NCBI GenBank assembly: GCA_002726655.1
Contig: PBRP01000027.1
Location: forward strand, 47,296-103,144
Reading direction: 5' to 3'
DNA from: Gammaproteobacteria bacterium
GTDB lineage: Bacteria; Pseudomonadota; Gammaproteobacteria; Pseudomonadales; Azotimanducaceae
DNA length: 55,849 nucleotides
This document shows, one piece after another, positions 17,021 to 25,332 of the stretch. The notes beneath the pieces were generated by a model that saw nothing but the letters and a program-made list of their open reading frames with translations, had not been told where the DNA came from and searched no databases. Every line of letters starts with the position of its first letter. The stretch's first letter is position 1. Both the position numbers and the translations under genes were made by a program.

Positions 17021-17124
17021 CTACACGACAATAACTTTAAGCTTATGAAACAATTACTTATGAAGGACTATCGGACTCGCGCACGAGCCCACTCGATGTT
17101 AGAAAACGGACAAGAACAAGCTAA
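17021..17124 (+). repeat. ~105-bp dispersed repeat with central hairpin, copy 2
   Basis: Partner of 12931-13035. Flanking blocks are conserved, but the central hairpin is different: CTCG (17076-17079), loop CGCA, CGAG (17084-17087). Keeping a stem without keeping its sequence suggests the structure matters. The copy ends 21 bp before the modA ATG, so it forms the 5' leader or promoter region of the molybdate operon. The frames inside the two copies differ in phase, so it is not a conserved peptide. Confidence 0.65.
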
Positions 17125-17145
17125 TCAGATCCAGCCTCAGGAATA

Positions 17146-17898
17146 ATGACCAGGCCCCTTTCAGTTCAATTCCTTGTTCTCGTTGCCTGGCTGATCTTTC
17201 CATCAATCAGCATTTCCGCTGAGACCGTTCGCATCGCTGTCGCATCAAATTTCCACCCCACGCTCACAAAAATTGTTCAGGTCCTATCTAAGGAATCGGA
17301 TACTAAGTATGTATTGATCTCAGGATCAACCGGCGTGCTTTACTCGCAGATTTCGAATGGCGCACCCTTCGATATTCTCATGGCAGCCGACAAGGTGAGG
17401 CCGGCGCTTCTGGATACTCACGGACTGATCGAGCCAGGCAGCAGGATGACCTATGCCGTTGGCAGGTTAGCGCTATGGGTACCCGGCTCTACCTCGCCAG
17501 TCAATAAAAGCTTCCTACAAAATTTGCAAGGTAACCTAGCTATAGCTAATCCTGAAATAGCGCCTTACGGGGTCGCTGCAAAGGAACTACTGCGTGGGAT
17601 TGACCTGTCTAAAGTACGGCTCGTTATGGGGAATAATGTCGGCCAGACATTTCACTTTGTACAGACGGGGAATGCACAGGCAGGTCTGGTGGCTTTGTCA
17701 CAGGTTCGCCACAGCGAGATCGACAGAAGGCTTTTCTGGCCAGTGGATGAGGGTCTCCATAAACCAATAGAGCAGCAGATGGTCACTATGAACCAATCCG
17801 CTGGAACTATTGAATTTTCAGCCTTTCTAATCACTGAAACAGCAACTAACATTATCTCTAATGACGGCTACCGCTTGCCCGGGTCCAGGGAGAACTAG
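17146..17898 (+). CDS. modA: Molybdate ABC transporter substrate-binding protein ModA
   Basis: 250 residues with a signal peptide (MTRPLSVQFLVLVAWLIF to about residue 25, ISISA). It has the family motifs VRIAVASNFHPTLTKIVQ, ISGSTGVLYSQISNGAPFDILMAAD (oxyanion-binding serines) and later AQAGLVALSQV. ModA binds molybdate or tungstate in the periplasm and delivers it to ModBC. The mature part is of ordinary length. It is the first gene of modABC; modB begins 4 bases after its stop (or overlaps it if the earlier ATG is used). The 5' region holds a copy of the ~105-bp repeat; no clear ModE site was recognised. Confidence 0.92.
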   Translation: MTRPLSVQFLVLVAWLIFPSISISAETVRIAVASNFHPTLTKIVQVLSKESDTKYVLISGSTGVLYSQISNGAPFDILMAADKVRPALLDTHGLIEPGSRMTYAVGRLALWVPGSTSPVNKSFLQNLQGNLAIANPEIAPYGVAAKELLRGIDLSKVRLVMGNNVGQTFHFVQTGNAQAGLVALSQVRHSEIDRRLFWPVDEGLHKPIEQQMVTMNQSAGTIEFSAFLITETATNIISNDGYRLPGSREN

Positions 17899-17902
17899 CG
17901 AA

Positions 17903-18598
17903 GTGATAGACCCGGATCTGGTATCGCTGACGATTACGCTGAAGCTCGCCGCTGTTACTACTTTCATCCTATTTTTGATCGGAACCCCCCTCGCCTGGTG
18001 GCTTGCCAGGACCAGACATGTAGCTGGATTCCTTGTGGAACCTCTCGTCGCTTTGCCCATTGTGTTACCACCAACTGTCCTCGGCTTCTATCTCCTCATA
18101 TTATTTTCACCCAACAGCGGATTCGGGAAGGCATGGGCCTCTCTAACGGGCAGTACTCTGGCCTTTACCTTCGAGGGCCTGGTTATAGGATCCGTCATCT
18201 ACTCCCTTCCCTTTTATGTTCAACCCCTGCAGGTAGCTTTTTCGGGAGTTAAACAAGACCTGCTGGATGCGGCGGCTACCCTGGGTGCAGGCCCCGTGGA
18301 TCGCTTCATCAACATCGTTGCGCCAGTTTGCAGGAGTGGTTTCGTGGTTGCCGGCACGCTTGCATTTGCGCACACGGTTGGTGAGTTTGGAATTGTGTTG
18401 ATGATTGGCGGAAACATTTCAGGTGAAACTCGCGTACTCTCCATTGCGCTGTTTGATCACGTGGAGACCCTTGAATATGGTCGTGCACACTTGATGGCAG
18501 CAGGATTACTGGTGTTTTCCTTCACCCTGCTATTGATTGTCTATACTCTAAATCGGTGGCAAACGGGTCGATCAAGCAGTTTGGGTTCAGGCAGCTAA
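17903..18598 (+). CDS. modB: Molybdate ABC transporter permease ModB
   Basis: About 231 residues with five hydrophobic segments and the permease EAA-like loop AATLGAGPVDRFINIVAPV (near 128). ModB dimers form the inner-membrane channel. I chose GTG 17903 (VIDPDLVSLTITLKLA), which matches the usual short N-terminus and follows AGGGAGAACTAG. ATG 17861 would add 14 residues (MTATACPGPGRTSE) and overlap modA by 38 bp. modC follows after a single base. Confidence 0.92.
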   Translation: MIDPDLVSLTITLKLAAVTTFILFLIGTPLAWWLARTRHVAGFLVEPLVALPIVLPPTVLGFYLLILFSPNSGFGKAWASLTGSTLAFTFEGLVIGSVIYSLPFYVQPLQVAFSGVKQDLLDAAATLGAGPVDRFINIVAPVCRSGFVVAGTLAFAHTVGEFGIVLMIGGNISGETRVLSIALFDHVETLEYGRAHLMAAGLLVFSFTLLLIVYTLNRWQTGRSSSLGSGS

Positions 18599-18599
18599 C

Positions 18600-19691
18600 A
18601 TGGAAATAAGTGCCGACATTCACCTCACTCGCCATCCCGATTTTGTCCTGGATGTTGAAATGACGGTTCAGCCCCAGGGCATTACTGCCCTGTATGGATC
18701 ATCCGGGTCAGGAAAGTCCACACTGTTACGGCTGCTGGCAGGTCTTGAACGTGGAACCCGGAAAGATCGAATCGAGATCACCAGTGGGAAAACCGTCTGG
18801 CAAAGTGAGCAAATTTTCGTCCCGCCCGAAAGGCGTGGAATTGGTTTTGTATTCCAGCAACAGCAGCTATTTCCTCACCTCTCTGTCCAGGGCAACCTGG
18901 ATTTCGCCCTGAGTCGTCAACATACCGAACAAAACCTGGAGGTAAACCAGGTATATGACTGGTTGAACCTGCACTCGCTGCTGGACAAGGAAATCAGTCA
19001 GTTGTCCGGTGGCGAAGCACAGCGGGTAGCCATAGCCAGGGTATTGCTAAATGGAGCGAAGTGTATATTCATGGATGAGCCTCTAGGTTCCATCGACAGC
19101 CCATCAAGGTCACGGATACTCCCCTATCTCGATCGCTTACACAGGAATCTGCAAATTCCGATGGTCTATGTGAGTCATTCATACGAAGAGATCACCTACC
19201 TGGCCGATCATCTCTTTGTACTCGACAATGGCAAGATAACATCGCAAGGCTCAATGCTCGAACTCTGTTCATCCATCGAACTGAACTCCGGTGAGGGAGA
19301 TGCGGCCGCTGTTGTCATCCAGTGCACAGTCGCTAAACACGATCTCGACTATCGCCTGAGTGAACTTGATTTTGAAGGAGCAAATATCTTCGTAAATGCA
19401 GAGCAGTACCAGGTTGGTGACTCACTTCGAGTTCGAATTCCTGCCAAGGATGTCAGCATTACCACGACGCGACCAGGCAATTCTAGTATTCTGAACATTC
19501 TTGAAGTTCAGATCGTATCATTTGAAGAAAACTCCGGGCCAAGCGTTCTCGTTAGGTTACGGCGCAACAAGCAGTTTGTTCTGGCGAGAATTACAAAAAA
19601 GTCCCTCAACCTGCTAGACCTGCAACCTGGGCAAACGGTCTATGCTCAGATAAAGAGCGTAGCACTCTTGATGGAAAGTATTGATGACTGA
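18600..19691 (+). CDS. modC: Molybdate ABC transporter ATP-binding protein ModC
   Basis: 363 residues. Walker A GSSGSGKST (near 35-43), Q-loop FVFQQQQLFPHLSV, signature LSGGEAQRVAIARVLL and Walker B CIFMDEPLGSID (the common ASLD is GSID here), with switch His in VYVSHSYEE. The C-terminal ~130 residues are a Mop-type domain (VRIPAKDVSITTTRPGNSSILNIL is its typical core), which binds molybdate for regulation. It powers uptake through ModB. The gene overlaps srkA by 8 bp. Confidence 0.93.
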   Translation: MEISADIHLTRHPDFVLDVEMTVQPQGITALYGSSGSGKSTLLRLLAGLERGTRKDRIEITSGKTVWQSEQIFVPPERRGIGFVFQQQQLFPHLSVQGNLDFALSRQHTEQNLEVNQVYDWLNLHSLLDKEISQLSGGEAQRVAIARVLLNGAKCIFMDEPLGSIDSPSRSRILPYLDRLHRNLQIPMVYVSHSYEEITYLADHLFVLDNGKITSQGSMLELCSSIELNSGEGDAAAVVIQCTVAKHDLDYRLSELDFEGANIFVNAEQYQVGDSLRVRIPAKDVSITTTRPGNSSILNILEVQIVSFEENSGPSVLVRLRRNKQFVLARITKKSLNLLDLQPGQTVYAQIKSVALLMESIDD

Positions 19692-20670
19692 CGAGCACCC
19701 TTTCACGAGACTAACCCCTGACCTTGTTATGGATGCGGTTGAAAGTGTCGGCTATCAATGCGACGCCCGTATTCTTGAACTCAACAGTTACGAGAATCGT
19801 GTTTATCAGATTGGAATTGAAGAGTCTGAGCCTGTTGTTGGAAAATTCTATCGCCCCGATCGATGGAGTAACGAAGAGATTCTGGAGGAACATGAGTTCA
19901 CGCAGGAACTGGCTGACGAGGAAATTTCTGTCGTTGCCCCGCTGGAGATTGAGGAAAATAGAACACTTGGCTCCTTCAACCAATTTCGTTTTTCGCTCTA
20001 CCCAAGGAGGGGCGGGAGGGCACCTGAACTGGATGATCTGAATTGCCTGGAAATCCTTGGTCGGTTCATTGGCAGGATACATAGCGTCAGTACAAGAAGA
20101 AGATTTGAATACAGAAGGGCTATTTCAATTGAGGAATACGGCATTGAGACACGCAATTTCCTGCTGGAGAAAAATTTCCTGCCGCTTGAACTCCTCCCGG
20201 CATATGAATCTGTATCGGCAGGTTTGCTGCAGGACCTTGAACCGATTATGACGGCTTTCCCTTATCGGTCTATTCGTTTGCACGGCGATTGCCATATGGG
20301 CAATGTCCTTTGGCGAATGGATACACCACACTTTGTCGACTTTGATGACGCCCGCTCGGGACCTGCAATTCAGGATCTGTGGATGATGCTGTCAGGTGAA
20401 CCTGCGGAGCAATCCATCCAGATGTCTGCGATTCTAAAGGGCTACAGGGACTTCTCGGATTTCGACTATACGGAACTCCGCTTGATAGAACCCCTACGCA
20501 CCCTGCGCATGATGTATCACGCGGGATGGCTCGCCAGGCGATGGGATGACCCAGCCTTTCCGCGGGCATTTCCCTTTTTCAATACTGAACGCTACTGGTC
20601 GGAACATATCCTGGAACTCAGGGAACAGTGGTCCAAGTTGAGTGAACCAACCCTTCAGGTTTTTGACTGA
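19684..20670 (+). CDS. srkA: Stress response kinase A (SrkA/YihE)
   Basis: 328 residues of the aminoglycoside-phosphotransferase-like kinase fold. Family marks are the N-terminal RILELNSYENRVYQIG, VVGKFYRPDRWSNEEILEEHEF, the catalytic loop RLHGDCHMGNVLW and the metal-binding VDFDDARSGPAIQDLWMM. In E. coli SrkA phosphorylates Ser/Thr and protects against envelope and MazEF-linked stress. I chose ATG 19684 (a TTG lies one codon earlier); it overlaps the modC stop, so translation is coupled. Grouping with modABC is probably incidental, or local to this lineage. Confidence 0.9.
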   Translation: MTDEHPFTRLTPDLVMDAVESVGYQCDARILELNSYENRVYQIGIEESEPVVGKFYRPDRWSNEEILEEHEFTQELADEEISVVAPLEIEENRTLGSFNQFRFSLYPRRGGRAPELDDLNCLEILGRFIGRIHSVSTRRRFEYRRAISIEEYGIETRNFLLEKNFLPLELLPAYESVSAGLLQDLEPIMTAFPYRSIRLHGDCHMGNVLWRMDTPHFVDFDDARSGPAIQDLWMMLSGEPAEQSIQMSAILKGYRDFSDFDYTELRLIEPLRTLRMMYHAGWLARRWDDPAFPRAFPFFNTERYWSEHILELREQWSKLSEPTLQVFD

Positions 20671-20689
20671 CCTGGGTGGAAATGGGGAT

Positions 20690-20870
20690 TCCCTGGAAGT
20701 CTACGAACGTGTTCGCAAAAGATGACGGGCTTCCCCTTCCGTATGCCTTCAAGCGCAGCGCTGAACGCATGGAGAGAGACCCCCTTAAGGGGGGGCTCTC
20801 GACTAAGTGAAGGGAGCTCGGAGAGCCGCATGCCGCGGAGGAAGGGATACTCAGATATCTATTGCGTATA
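20690..20870. repeat. Hairpin-rich intergenic element between convergent genes
   Basis: This non-coding stretch between srkA (+) and the acyltransferase (-) contains several dyads: CGAAC-GT-GTTCG around 20703, AGCGC-A-GCGCT around 20754-20764, and a strong hairpin GAGAG-A-CCCCC TTAA GGGGG-GG-CTCTC (20774-20800). The last has no T-run but could stop transcription from both sides. The density of dyads looks like a dispersed intergenic repeat. No second copy is in this window, so that remains a guess. Confidence 0.45.
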
Positions 20871-20919
20871 GGTTGATAAAACGAGTGGAACTTATCAACA
20901 AACAAGCCTGAGGGAACCT

Positions 20920-22062
20920 CTACGACACACTAAACTTGTTTACTACAGGGTTGGCATACATCCTCAACCACTGTGAGCGATAGGCGGCGTCACAATCTTG
21001 CAAGCGGCTCTCATATACCTTCGGATCACCAATGGTGGCCTGCTCACGCACCTGATCCCAGACGCTTTGATATTGATCTTCCTGAATCTGAGCCAGGGCC
21101 CAGTAGTTAATCGGGAAAAGTTCCAAATTAGCCAATACCTGCCGGTCAACTTCAAGGGCGACTTCTTCGGCAGTTGAAAAAGAAGTATCGATCACACTGC
21201 CAAGCCTGAGGATTATGTTCCCCTTAAAGCCTGCTAATCCTCTGGCCAGGTTTAACAGATCCTCACCTTCTGTTTTCTGGTACTCACCGCTCTGGGCGAT
21301 AGAGGTCAGTTCCTTAGCTTTCATCTCGTCACAGGGATCTAACTCATAGGCCAGTGACATGGGGATAATCTTAAGCGCTGCTACGTGCTCAGCAAAATCA
21401 CGTTTTCGTTCATACAGCGTCAGCATCTTAATTACCGCCGGGTCTGTCCGGTCCATGCCATCCTTAGCTCTGCCCTCACTCTGGGCAATCCAGATCGAAC
21501 AGCCCTCTCGCAACGAGGTCTGAATATACTCTGAGGAGTGAACTAAAGCCTTATACACACTTCTCTTATCGATACCTGATCGTTTGATGAAGAAGCTCTT
21601 GTTCAGTTTCATCAGATCGGTTGCAAACTGACGCTGTATAAGATTGTCCCCCACTGCAATCCGGGCAGTCTGAAATCCAGACTGATGCAGGGCGTAATTC
21701 AGCAACATGGAGTCACCGGCAATGTCACGGTGATTGCTGATAAAAAGGTAGGATTCATTCTGGCCCAGTTTCTCAATCCCTTCATAACTGAAACTGGTTG
21801 CGGTTTCTTTTATCAATCGCCGAACCGCGTTGGCAACTATTTCCTGAATACCTTTAATGCTGTCTACGCCATACAATTGCCTGCCCAGTTGATAGGCCAC
21901 GACCTTTTCCACCAGCCAGGGTAGATATCGGTGAACCCCAGGCGCTTGCCATTTGCTCAGGAACCGCATTAGTTCTGTATCCCTAAGCAACCGACTAACA
22001 ATACCTGCGACTTCTGTATCTTCGTATGGCCTTATGTCTTCAAAACTGCTCATGGGCACCAT
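20920..22062 (-). CDS. 1-acyl-sn-glycerol-3-phosphate acyltransferase-like protein
   Basis: 380 residues. The acyltransferase HX4D motif is seen as FISNHRDIAGDS (near 112), followed by AVGDNLIQRQFATDLMKLNKSFFIKRS and the substrate motif WIAQSEGRAKDG (near 195). No membrane segment is obvious, so it is probably a soluble or peripheral enzyme. The family moves acyl chains to glycerophosphate-type acceptors; the long N- and C-terminal parts set it apart from PlsC (~245 residues). It converges on srkA and is transcribed away from the GNAT gene. Confidence 0.75.
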   Translation of the reverse strand: MVPMSSFEDIRPYEDTEVAGIVSRLLRDTELMRFLSKWQAPGVHRYLPWLVEKVVAYQLGRQLYGVDSIKGIQEIVANAVRRLIKETATSFSYEGIEKLGQNESYLFISNHRDIAGDSMLLNYALHQSGFQTARIAVGDNLIQRQFATDLMKLNKSFFIKRSGIDKRSVYKALVHSSEYIQTSLREGCSIWIAQSEGRAKDGMDRTDPAVIKMLTLYERKRDFAEHVAALKIIPMSLAYELDPCDEMKAKELTSIAQSGEYQKTEGEDLLNLARGLAGFKGNIILRLGSVIDTSFSTAEEVALEVDRQVLANLELFPINYWALAQIQEDQYQSVWDQVREQATIGDPKVYESRLQDCDAAYRSQWLRMYANPVVNKFSVS

Positions 22063-22137
22063 TCCTGACTGATCGTATTCTACTTGTTATGGTCGCTGGT
22101 CGCGTTAAAATTGCGCCGGTTTTATTTTTTTCCGTCC

Positions 22138-22641
22138 ATGAACAAATCAATTGAAATTCGCAGGGCAACTGACGCTGACCTTGAAAGGCTGACTGAGATT
22201 TACAATCACTACGTGGTCACATCAGCCGCTACATTCGATACCAGCCCATTCACCCTGGAAGAAAGACGAGACTGGTTTCACCAGCACAACTACAACCCGC
22301 TCCACATGCTCCTGGTGGCATGCCTGGATGGAGAGACCGTGGGCTATGCCAGCAGTAGCCAGTTCAGGCAAAAGCCGGCTTATGATTCCTCGGTAGAGAC
22401 CACGATATATCTGGATCCGGAGTTCAGCAGTCGCGGTATTGGGAGACAGCTCTACTCAAAACTACTTCAGGATCTGGAAGCTGCCGGCGTCCACCGTTGC
22501 TACGGCGTCATTACGCTGCCCAACGATGCCAGCCTTGCATTGCACGAGTCCCTGGGATTCGAAAAGGCAGGTCATCTAACGGAAGTCGGTTACAAGTTCG
22601 GGAAATACTGGGATACCATCTGGACGGAGAAGACTTTTTGA
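22138..22641 (+). CDS. GNAT N-acetyltransferase (phosphinothricin-acetyltransferase-like)
   Basis: About 167 residues. It starts with IEIRRATDADLERLTEIYNHYV and has the acetyl-CoA loop SSRGIGRQLYSKLL (Q/RxxGxG/A, near 98), with YGVITLPNDASLALHESLGFEKAGHL at the end. These are typical of the Pat/MnaT subgroup, which acetylates phosphinothricin, methionine sulfoximine or sulfone. ATG 22138 matches the family start; a TTG at 22084 would add 18 unrelated residues. The natural substrate is unknown. It converges on the TSUP gene with 3 bp between stops. Confidence 0.85.
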   Translation: MNKSIEIRRATDADLERLTEIYNHYVVTSAATFDTSPFTLEERRDWFHQHNYNPLHMLLVACLDGETVGYASSSQFRQKPAYDSSVETTIYLDPEFSSRGIGRQLYSKLLQDLEAAGVHRCYGVITLPNDASLALHESLGFEKAGHLTEVGYKFGKYWDTIWTEKTF

Positions 22642-22644
22642 ATC

Positions 22645-23385
22645 CTACCTGACGACTAGAAAAGCCCCTGCTCCAATTAGTAGGACAAATACGAGCCTTC
22701 GGACAAATAGATCGGGAATATGGTGCATGAACCTGCCCGTGACGAGGGTGGCGACGATAACAATCGGGATTGATGTGGCAGCAGTAATCAGCACACGGCT
22801 ATCAATATGCCCCGCCACTGCTACGACAAGTGTTCTCCAGAGCGTGGAGATGGCGAAGGTAGCAAGAAGCGTAGCCCTGATGGCATTTAATTCGATGGGC
22901 TGACGGTACATGAAGTAAGCGAGTGGTGGGCCACCAGCACTGTAAAGCCCAGCCATCACACCCCCCAGCATACCGCAAAGAGCCCTAACGGGCTTAGGGG
23001 ATTTTTTTTCAAAGGCCGCAGGGGTAATCATCAACATGACACCCGCGCAGATAATGACAACGCCCAGCAGGACTTGAAGAAAGTCGTAATATTGGGTGCT
23101 GAGAAATTCAAGGAGAATCACACCTATCAGCATAGCTGGGACTAAACCAACGGAGACCCATTTGACATACTCAAGATCAATATGGTGCCTGCTTGCCCTG
23201 AGCGCAACCAGCACATTTGCCAGTGCGATCATGCTGATAACTGCTGCAGAGAAGCTGATTTCAGCAATTCCCAGAACTGTCACACCGGCTATGATGATCA
23301 AACCCAGCGCAAATCCTGTAACTGTCTGGACAACCGCCCCAAAGACCACCAAAGCGAAAAAAAGTAGTGTGTTAGTTTCGATCAT
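22645..23385 (-). CDS. TSUP family (TauE/SafE) membrane permease
   Basis: 246 residues with about eight hydrophobic segments and the two-fold repeat of TSUP transporters. It has the first-repeat pattern GAVVQTVTGFALGLIII and the second-repeat MLGGVMAGLYSAGGPPLAYFMY. Family members export or import sulfite, sulfoacetate and other organosulfonates or small anions. No metabolic neighbours point to a substrate. It is transcribed towards the GNAT gene; hemJ diverges 87 bp upstream. Confidence 0.85.
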   Translation of the reverse strand: MIETNTLLFFALVVFGAVVQTVTGFALGLIIIAGVTVLGIAEISFSAAVISMIALANVLVALRASRHHIDLEYVKWVSVGLVPAMLIGVILLEFLSTQYYDFLQVLLGVVIICAGVMLMITPAAFEKKSPKPVRALCGMLGGVMAGLYSAGGPPLAYFMYRQPIELNAIRATLLATFAISTLWRTLVVAVAGHIDSRVLITAATSIPIVIVATLVTGRFMHHIPDLFVRRLVFVLLIGAGAFLVVR

Positions 23386-23472
23386 TGTGTTTGAATCTGA
23401 TTATTATGGTACCGGCATATCGTGTGTTTCGAGTGTTGGGACTTACCTGAATCAGTAAACGGAAAATCTCCA

Positions 23473-23886
23473 ATGCTCTGGATAAAGACAGCTCATATCC
23501 TATTCGTGATGGCATGGATGGCGGGCGTCTTCTATCTGCCCAGGATCATCGTGCACTATGTCGAGGGTCGAGCAGCGAATGAAGATACCAGGCGTCTGGT
23601 CATCATGGCTGCAAAACTCTTCTGGTTTTCTTCCATTATGGCTGTGCTGGCTATCATCCCCGGGCTCTGGCTGTGGCTTGGCTACGATATCACTGGTAAC
23701 TGGATGCATGCAAAACTGTTGCTGGTAATTGCGTTGTTAACCTACCAGTGGCAGTGTTTTCGTTACCTTCGCCAGATGCAGGCTGGTCAGATCATTCGCT
23801 CATCTATATTTTTTCGCATCTTTAATGAATCCGCCCTGATTATCGTTATTCCCATACTGATAATGGTAGTGACAAAGCCATTTTAG
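23473..23886 (+). CDS. hemJ: Protoporphyrinogen IX oxidase HemJ
   Basis: 137 residues, four membrane segments. MLWIKTAHILFVMAWMAGVFYLPRI (His near residue 8) and GNWMHAKLLLVIALLTYQ (His and Lys near 76-78) carry the residues known to be needed in HemJ. The enzyme oxidises protoporphyrinogen IX to protoporphyrin IX in haem synthesis where HemG/HemY are absent. ATG 23473 was chosen over an upstream in-frame TTG/ATG because the family starts with MLW(I/V)K. It is convergent with the rnf operon. Confidence 0.88.
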   Translation: MLWIKTAHILFVMAWMAGVFYLPRIIVHYVEGRAANEDTRRLVIMAAKLFWFSSIMAVLAIIPGLWLWLGYDITGNWMHAKLLLVIALLTYQWQCFRYLRQMQAGQIIRSSIFFRIFNESALIIVIPILIMVVTKPF

Positions 23887-23933
23887 CCGCCAAACAGTAG
23901 CGGGAGAAACTCGAGCTTACTCAAGCGTTAGCT

Positions 23934-24101
23934 TCAATCCTGAACCTCATCAGTAGTACATGACTCCTGGCAATCGGCACAGGTGCTATCGTCCTGATCA
24001 ATTGACCTGCCATCCGGCTGATGGCCTGTCCAGAGCTGGAACATTGCCCAGCAGCCAAGGGTAAGCGCAAAGATAAGAATGGGGAGAATATAACTGCTCA
24101 T
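23934..24101 (-). CDS. 55-residue Cys-rich single-pass membrane peptide at end of rnf operon
   Basis: A small frame starting ATG 24101, two bases after the rnfA stop (TGACCATG), ending TGA at 23934. It begins with a hydrophobic segment (YILPILIFALTLGCWAMF, about 4-21), then a polar linker, then C41, C44 and C48 in CADCQESC. Tight coupling to rnfA argues that it is real. The layout recalls NqrM, a small Cys-bearing membrane factor needed to mature the related Na+-NQR, and a similar role for Rnf is possible. This is an inference; I do not recognise a named family. Confidence 0.6.
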   Translation of the reverse strand: MSSYILPILIFALTLGCWAMFQLWTGHQPDGRSIDQDDSTCADCQESCTTDEVQD

Positions 24102-24103
24102 GG

Positions 24104-24682
24104 TCAGGCAGAACTAAACAAGCCTGCAAACCCCATAAACGCCATGGAGAGGATACCCGCGATAATTAGATTCATGGCGGTACCTTCAATGAGTGCTGGC
24201 ACATCCGAAAGTTCACTTTCCTCACGTAGACCTGCTAGAAGTACCATAGCAATGGTAAATCCAAGTCCAGCACCCAGTGCGTAGGTAATACCTTCTGCAA
24301 ACCCATACCCGCGGTTAGTCGAGAAAATTGCCAGGCCAAGAATTGCACAGTTAGTGGTGATCAAGGGCAGAAAAATCCCAAGTGCCCTGAATAGAGCCGG
24401 ACTCAGTTTCTTAATCAACATTTCAATAAATTGAACGGTACTGGCTATAACAACAATAAAGCTGATCACCTTGAGGTAAGGCGCATAAATAAGCAGATAG
24501 GTGTTGAGCACCCACGCACACAAGGCCGTTACCAGCATCACAAAGGTTGTCGCAAGTCCAAGTCGAAATGAAGTTTCCAGTGAATTTGAAACGCCAAGAA
24601 AGGGGCAGATACCGAGAAAGTATGTCAGTACAAAATTATTGATTAACATTGAGCTGATGAATATCCAGAAGAGTTCCTGCAT
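24104..24682 (-). CDS. rnfA: Electron transport complex subunit RnfA
   Basis: 192 residues, six membrane segments. Family marks include NNFVLTYFLGICPFLGVSNS at the start and LGIFLPLITTNCAILGLA in the middle, with the paired cysteines that hold the intramembrane Fe-S centre of RnfA/RnfE. Rnf couples reduced ferredoxin and NAD+ to ion transport across the inner membrane. The start overlaps the rnfE stop (TGATG). Confidence 0.94.
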   Translation of the reverse strand: MQELFWIFISSMLINNFVLTYFLGICPFLGVSNSLETSFRLGLATTFVMLVTALCAWVLNTYLLIYAPYLKVISFIVVIASTVQFIEMLIKKLSPALFRALGIFLPLITTNCAILGLAIFSTNRGYGFAEGITYALGAGLGFTIAMVLLAGLREESELSDVPALIEGTAMNLIIAGILSMAFMGFAGLFSSA

Positions 24683-25332
24683 CAGCTGTCACTCCTCTGA
24701 GCTTCAGCAACTTTCTCCATGAACATCTGTTTACGCTGGGTCATCCAGTTGAATACCAGCAGAATCAAACCAAGAGTGAGGAAACCACCCGGTGGCAAAA
24801 TCATGATTACCCATGGCTCCCAGGCCGCTCCAAAGAGGTCTATACCGAACAGGGAACCAGCACCGAGTATTTCTCGGACAGCACCAAGTGTGAAGAGTGC
24901 TATCACGAACCCGGTCGACATGCCCAGGGCATCCATAACTGCCAGCCGTACTGTATTCTTTGATGCAAAGGCTTCCTGTCGCCCCAGGATCATGCAGTTG
25001 GCGACGATCAGCGGAATGAAGGCGCCGAGTTCCTTGTGTACCACTGGAACCAGTGCGAGCAAGGTATAATCAGCAATGGTAACAAAGGTTGCGATGATGA
25101 TGATGAAGCAGGATATTCGGACCTGCTTTGGAATCCACTTTTTGAAGGCTGCCACGAGGAAGCTGGACCCCACCAGCACGAACAGGGTCGCCCCACCCAT
25201 CGCGATAGCGTTTATCGCCGAGTTGGTAACGGCGAGCATAGGGCACATGCCAAGCACCTGCACAAATACTGGATTATCCCGCCAAATCCCCTTGATAAAT
25301 TCGTTGTAATCCCTGTTTTCAGATTCAGTCAT
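24682..25332 (-). CDS. rnfE: Electron transport complex subunit RnfE
   Basis: 216 residues. It is a paralogue of RnfA, recognised by NPVFVQVLGMCPMLAVTNSA and the second cysteine motif LGAFIPLIVANCMILGR, which together with RnfA forms the membrane Fe-S site. Six hydrophobic segments end with a charged tail (TQRKQMFMEKVAEAQ). It overlaps rnfG by 8 bp at its 5' end and rnfA by one base at its 3' end. Confidence 0.94.
   Translation of the reverse strand: MTESENRDYNEFIKGIWRDNPVFVQVLGMCPMLAVTNSAINAIAMGGATLFVLVGSSFLVAAFKKWIPKQVRISCFIIIIATFVTIADYTLLALVPVVHKELGAFIPLIVANCMILGRQEAFASKNTVRLAVMDALGMSTGFVIALFTLGAVREILGAGSLFGIDLFGAAWEPWVIMILPPGGFLTLGLILLVFNWMTQRKQMFMEKVAEAQRSDS

Noticed and set aside
17000-17145. 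Molybdenum-cofactor riboswitch or ModE site upstream of modA
   Set aside because: No multi-helix Moco-type structure and no clear ModE palindrome was recognised; the region is taken up by the repeat copy.
20618-20905. A 95-codon minus-strand frame between srkA and the acyltransferase
   Set aside because: It runs through the palindromic intergenic element and into srkA; the translation is low-complexity and lacks a credible start region.
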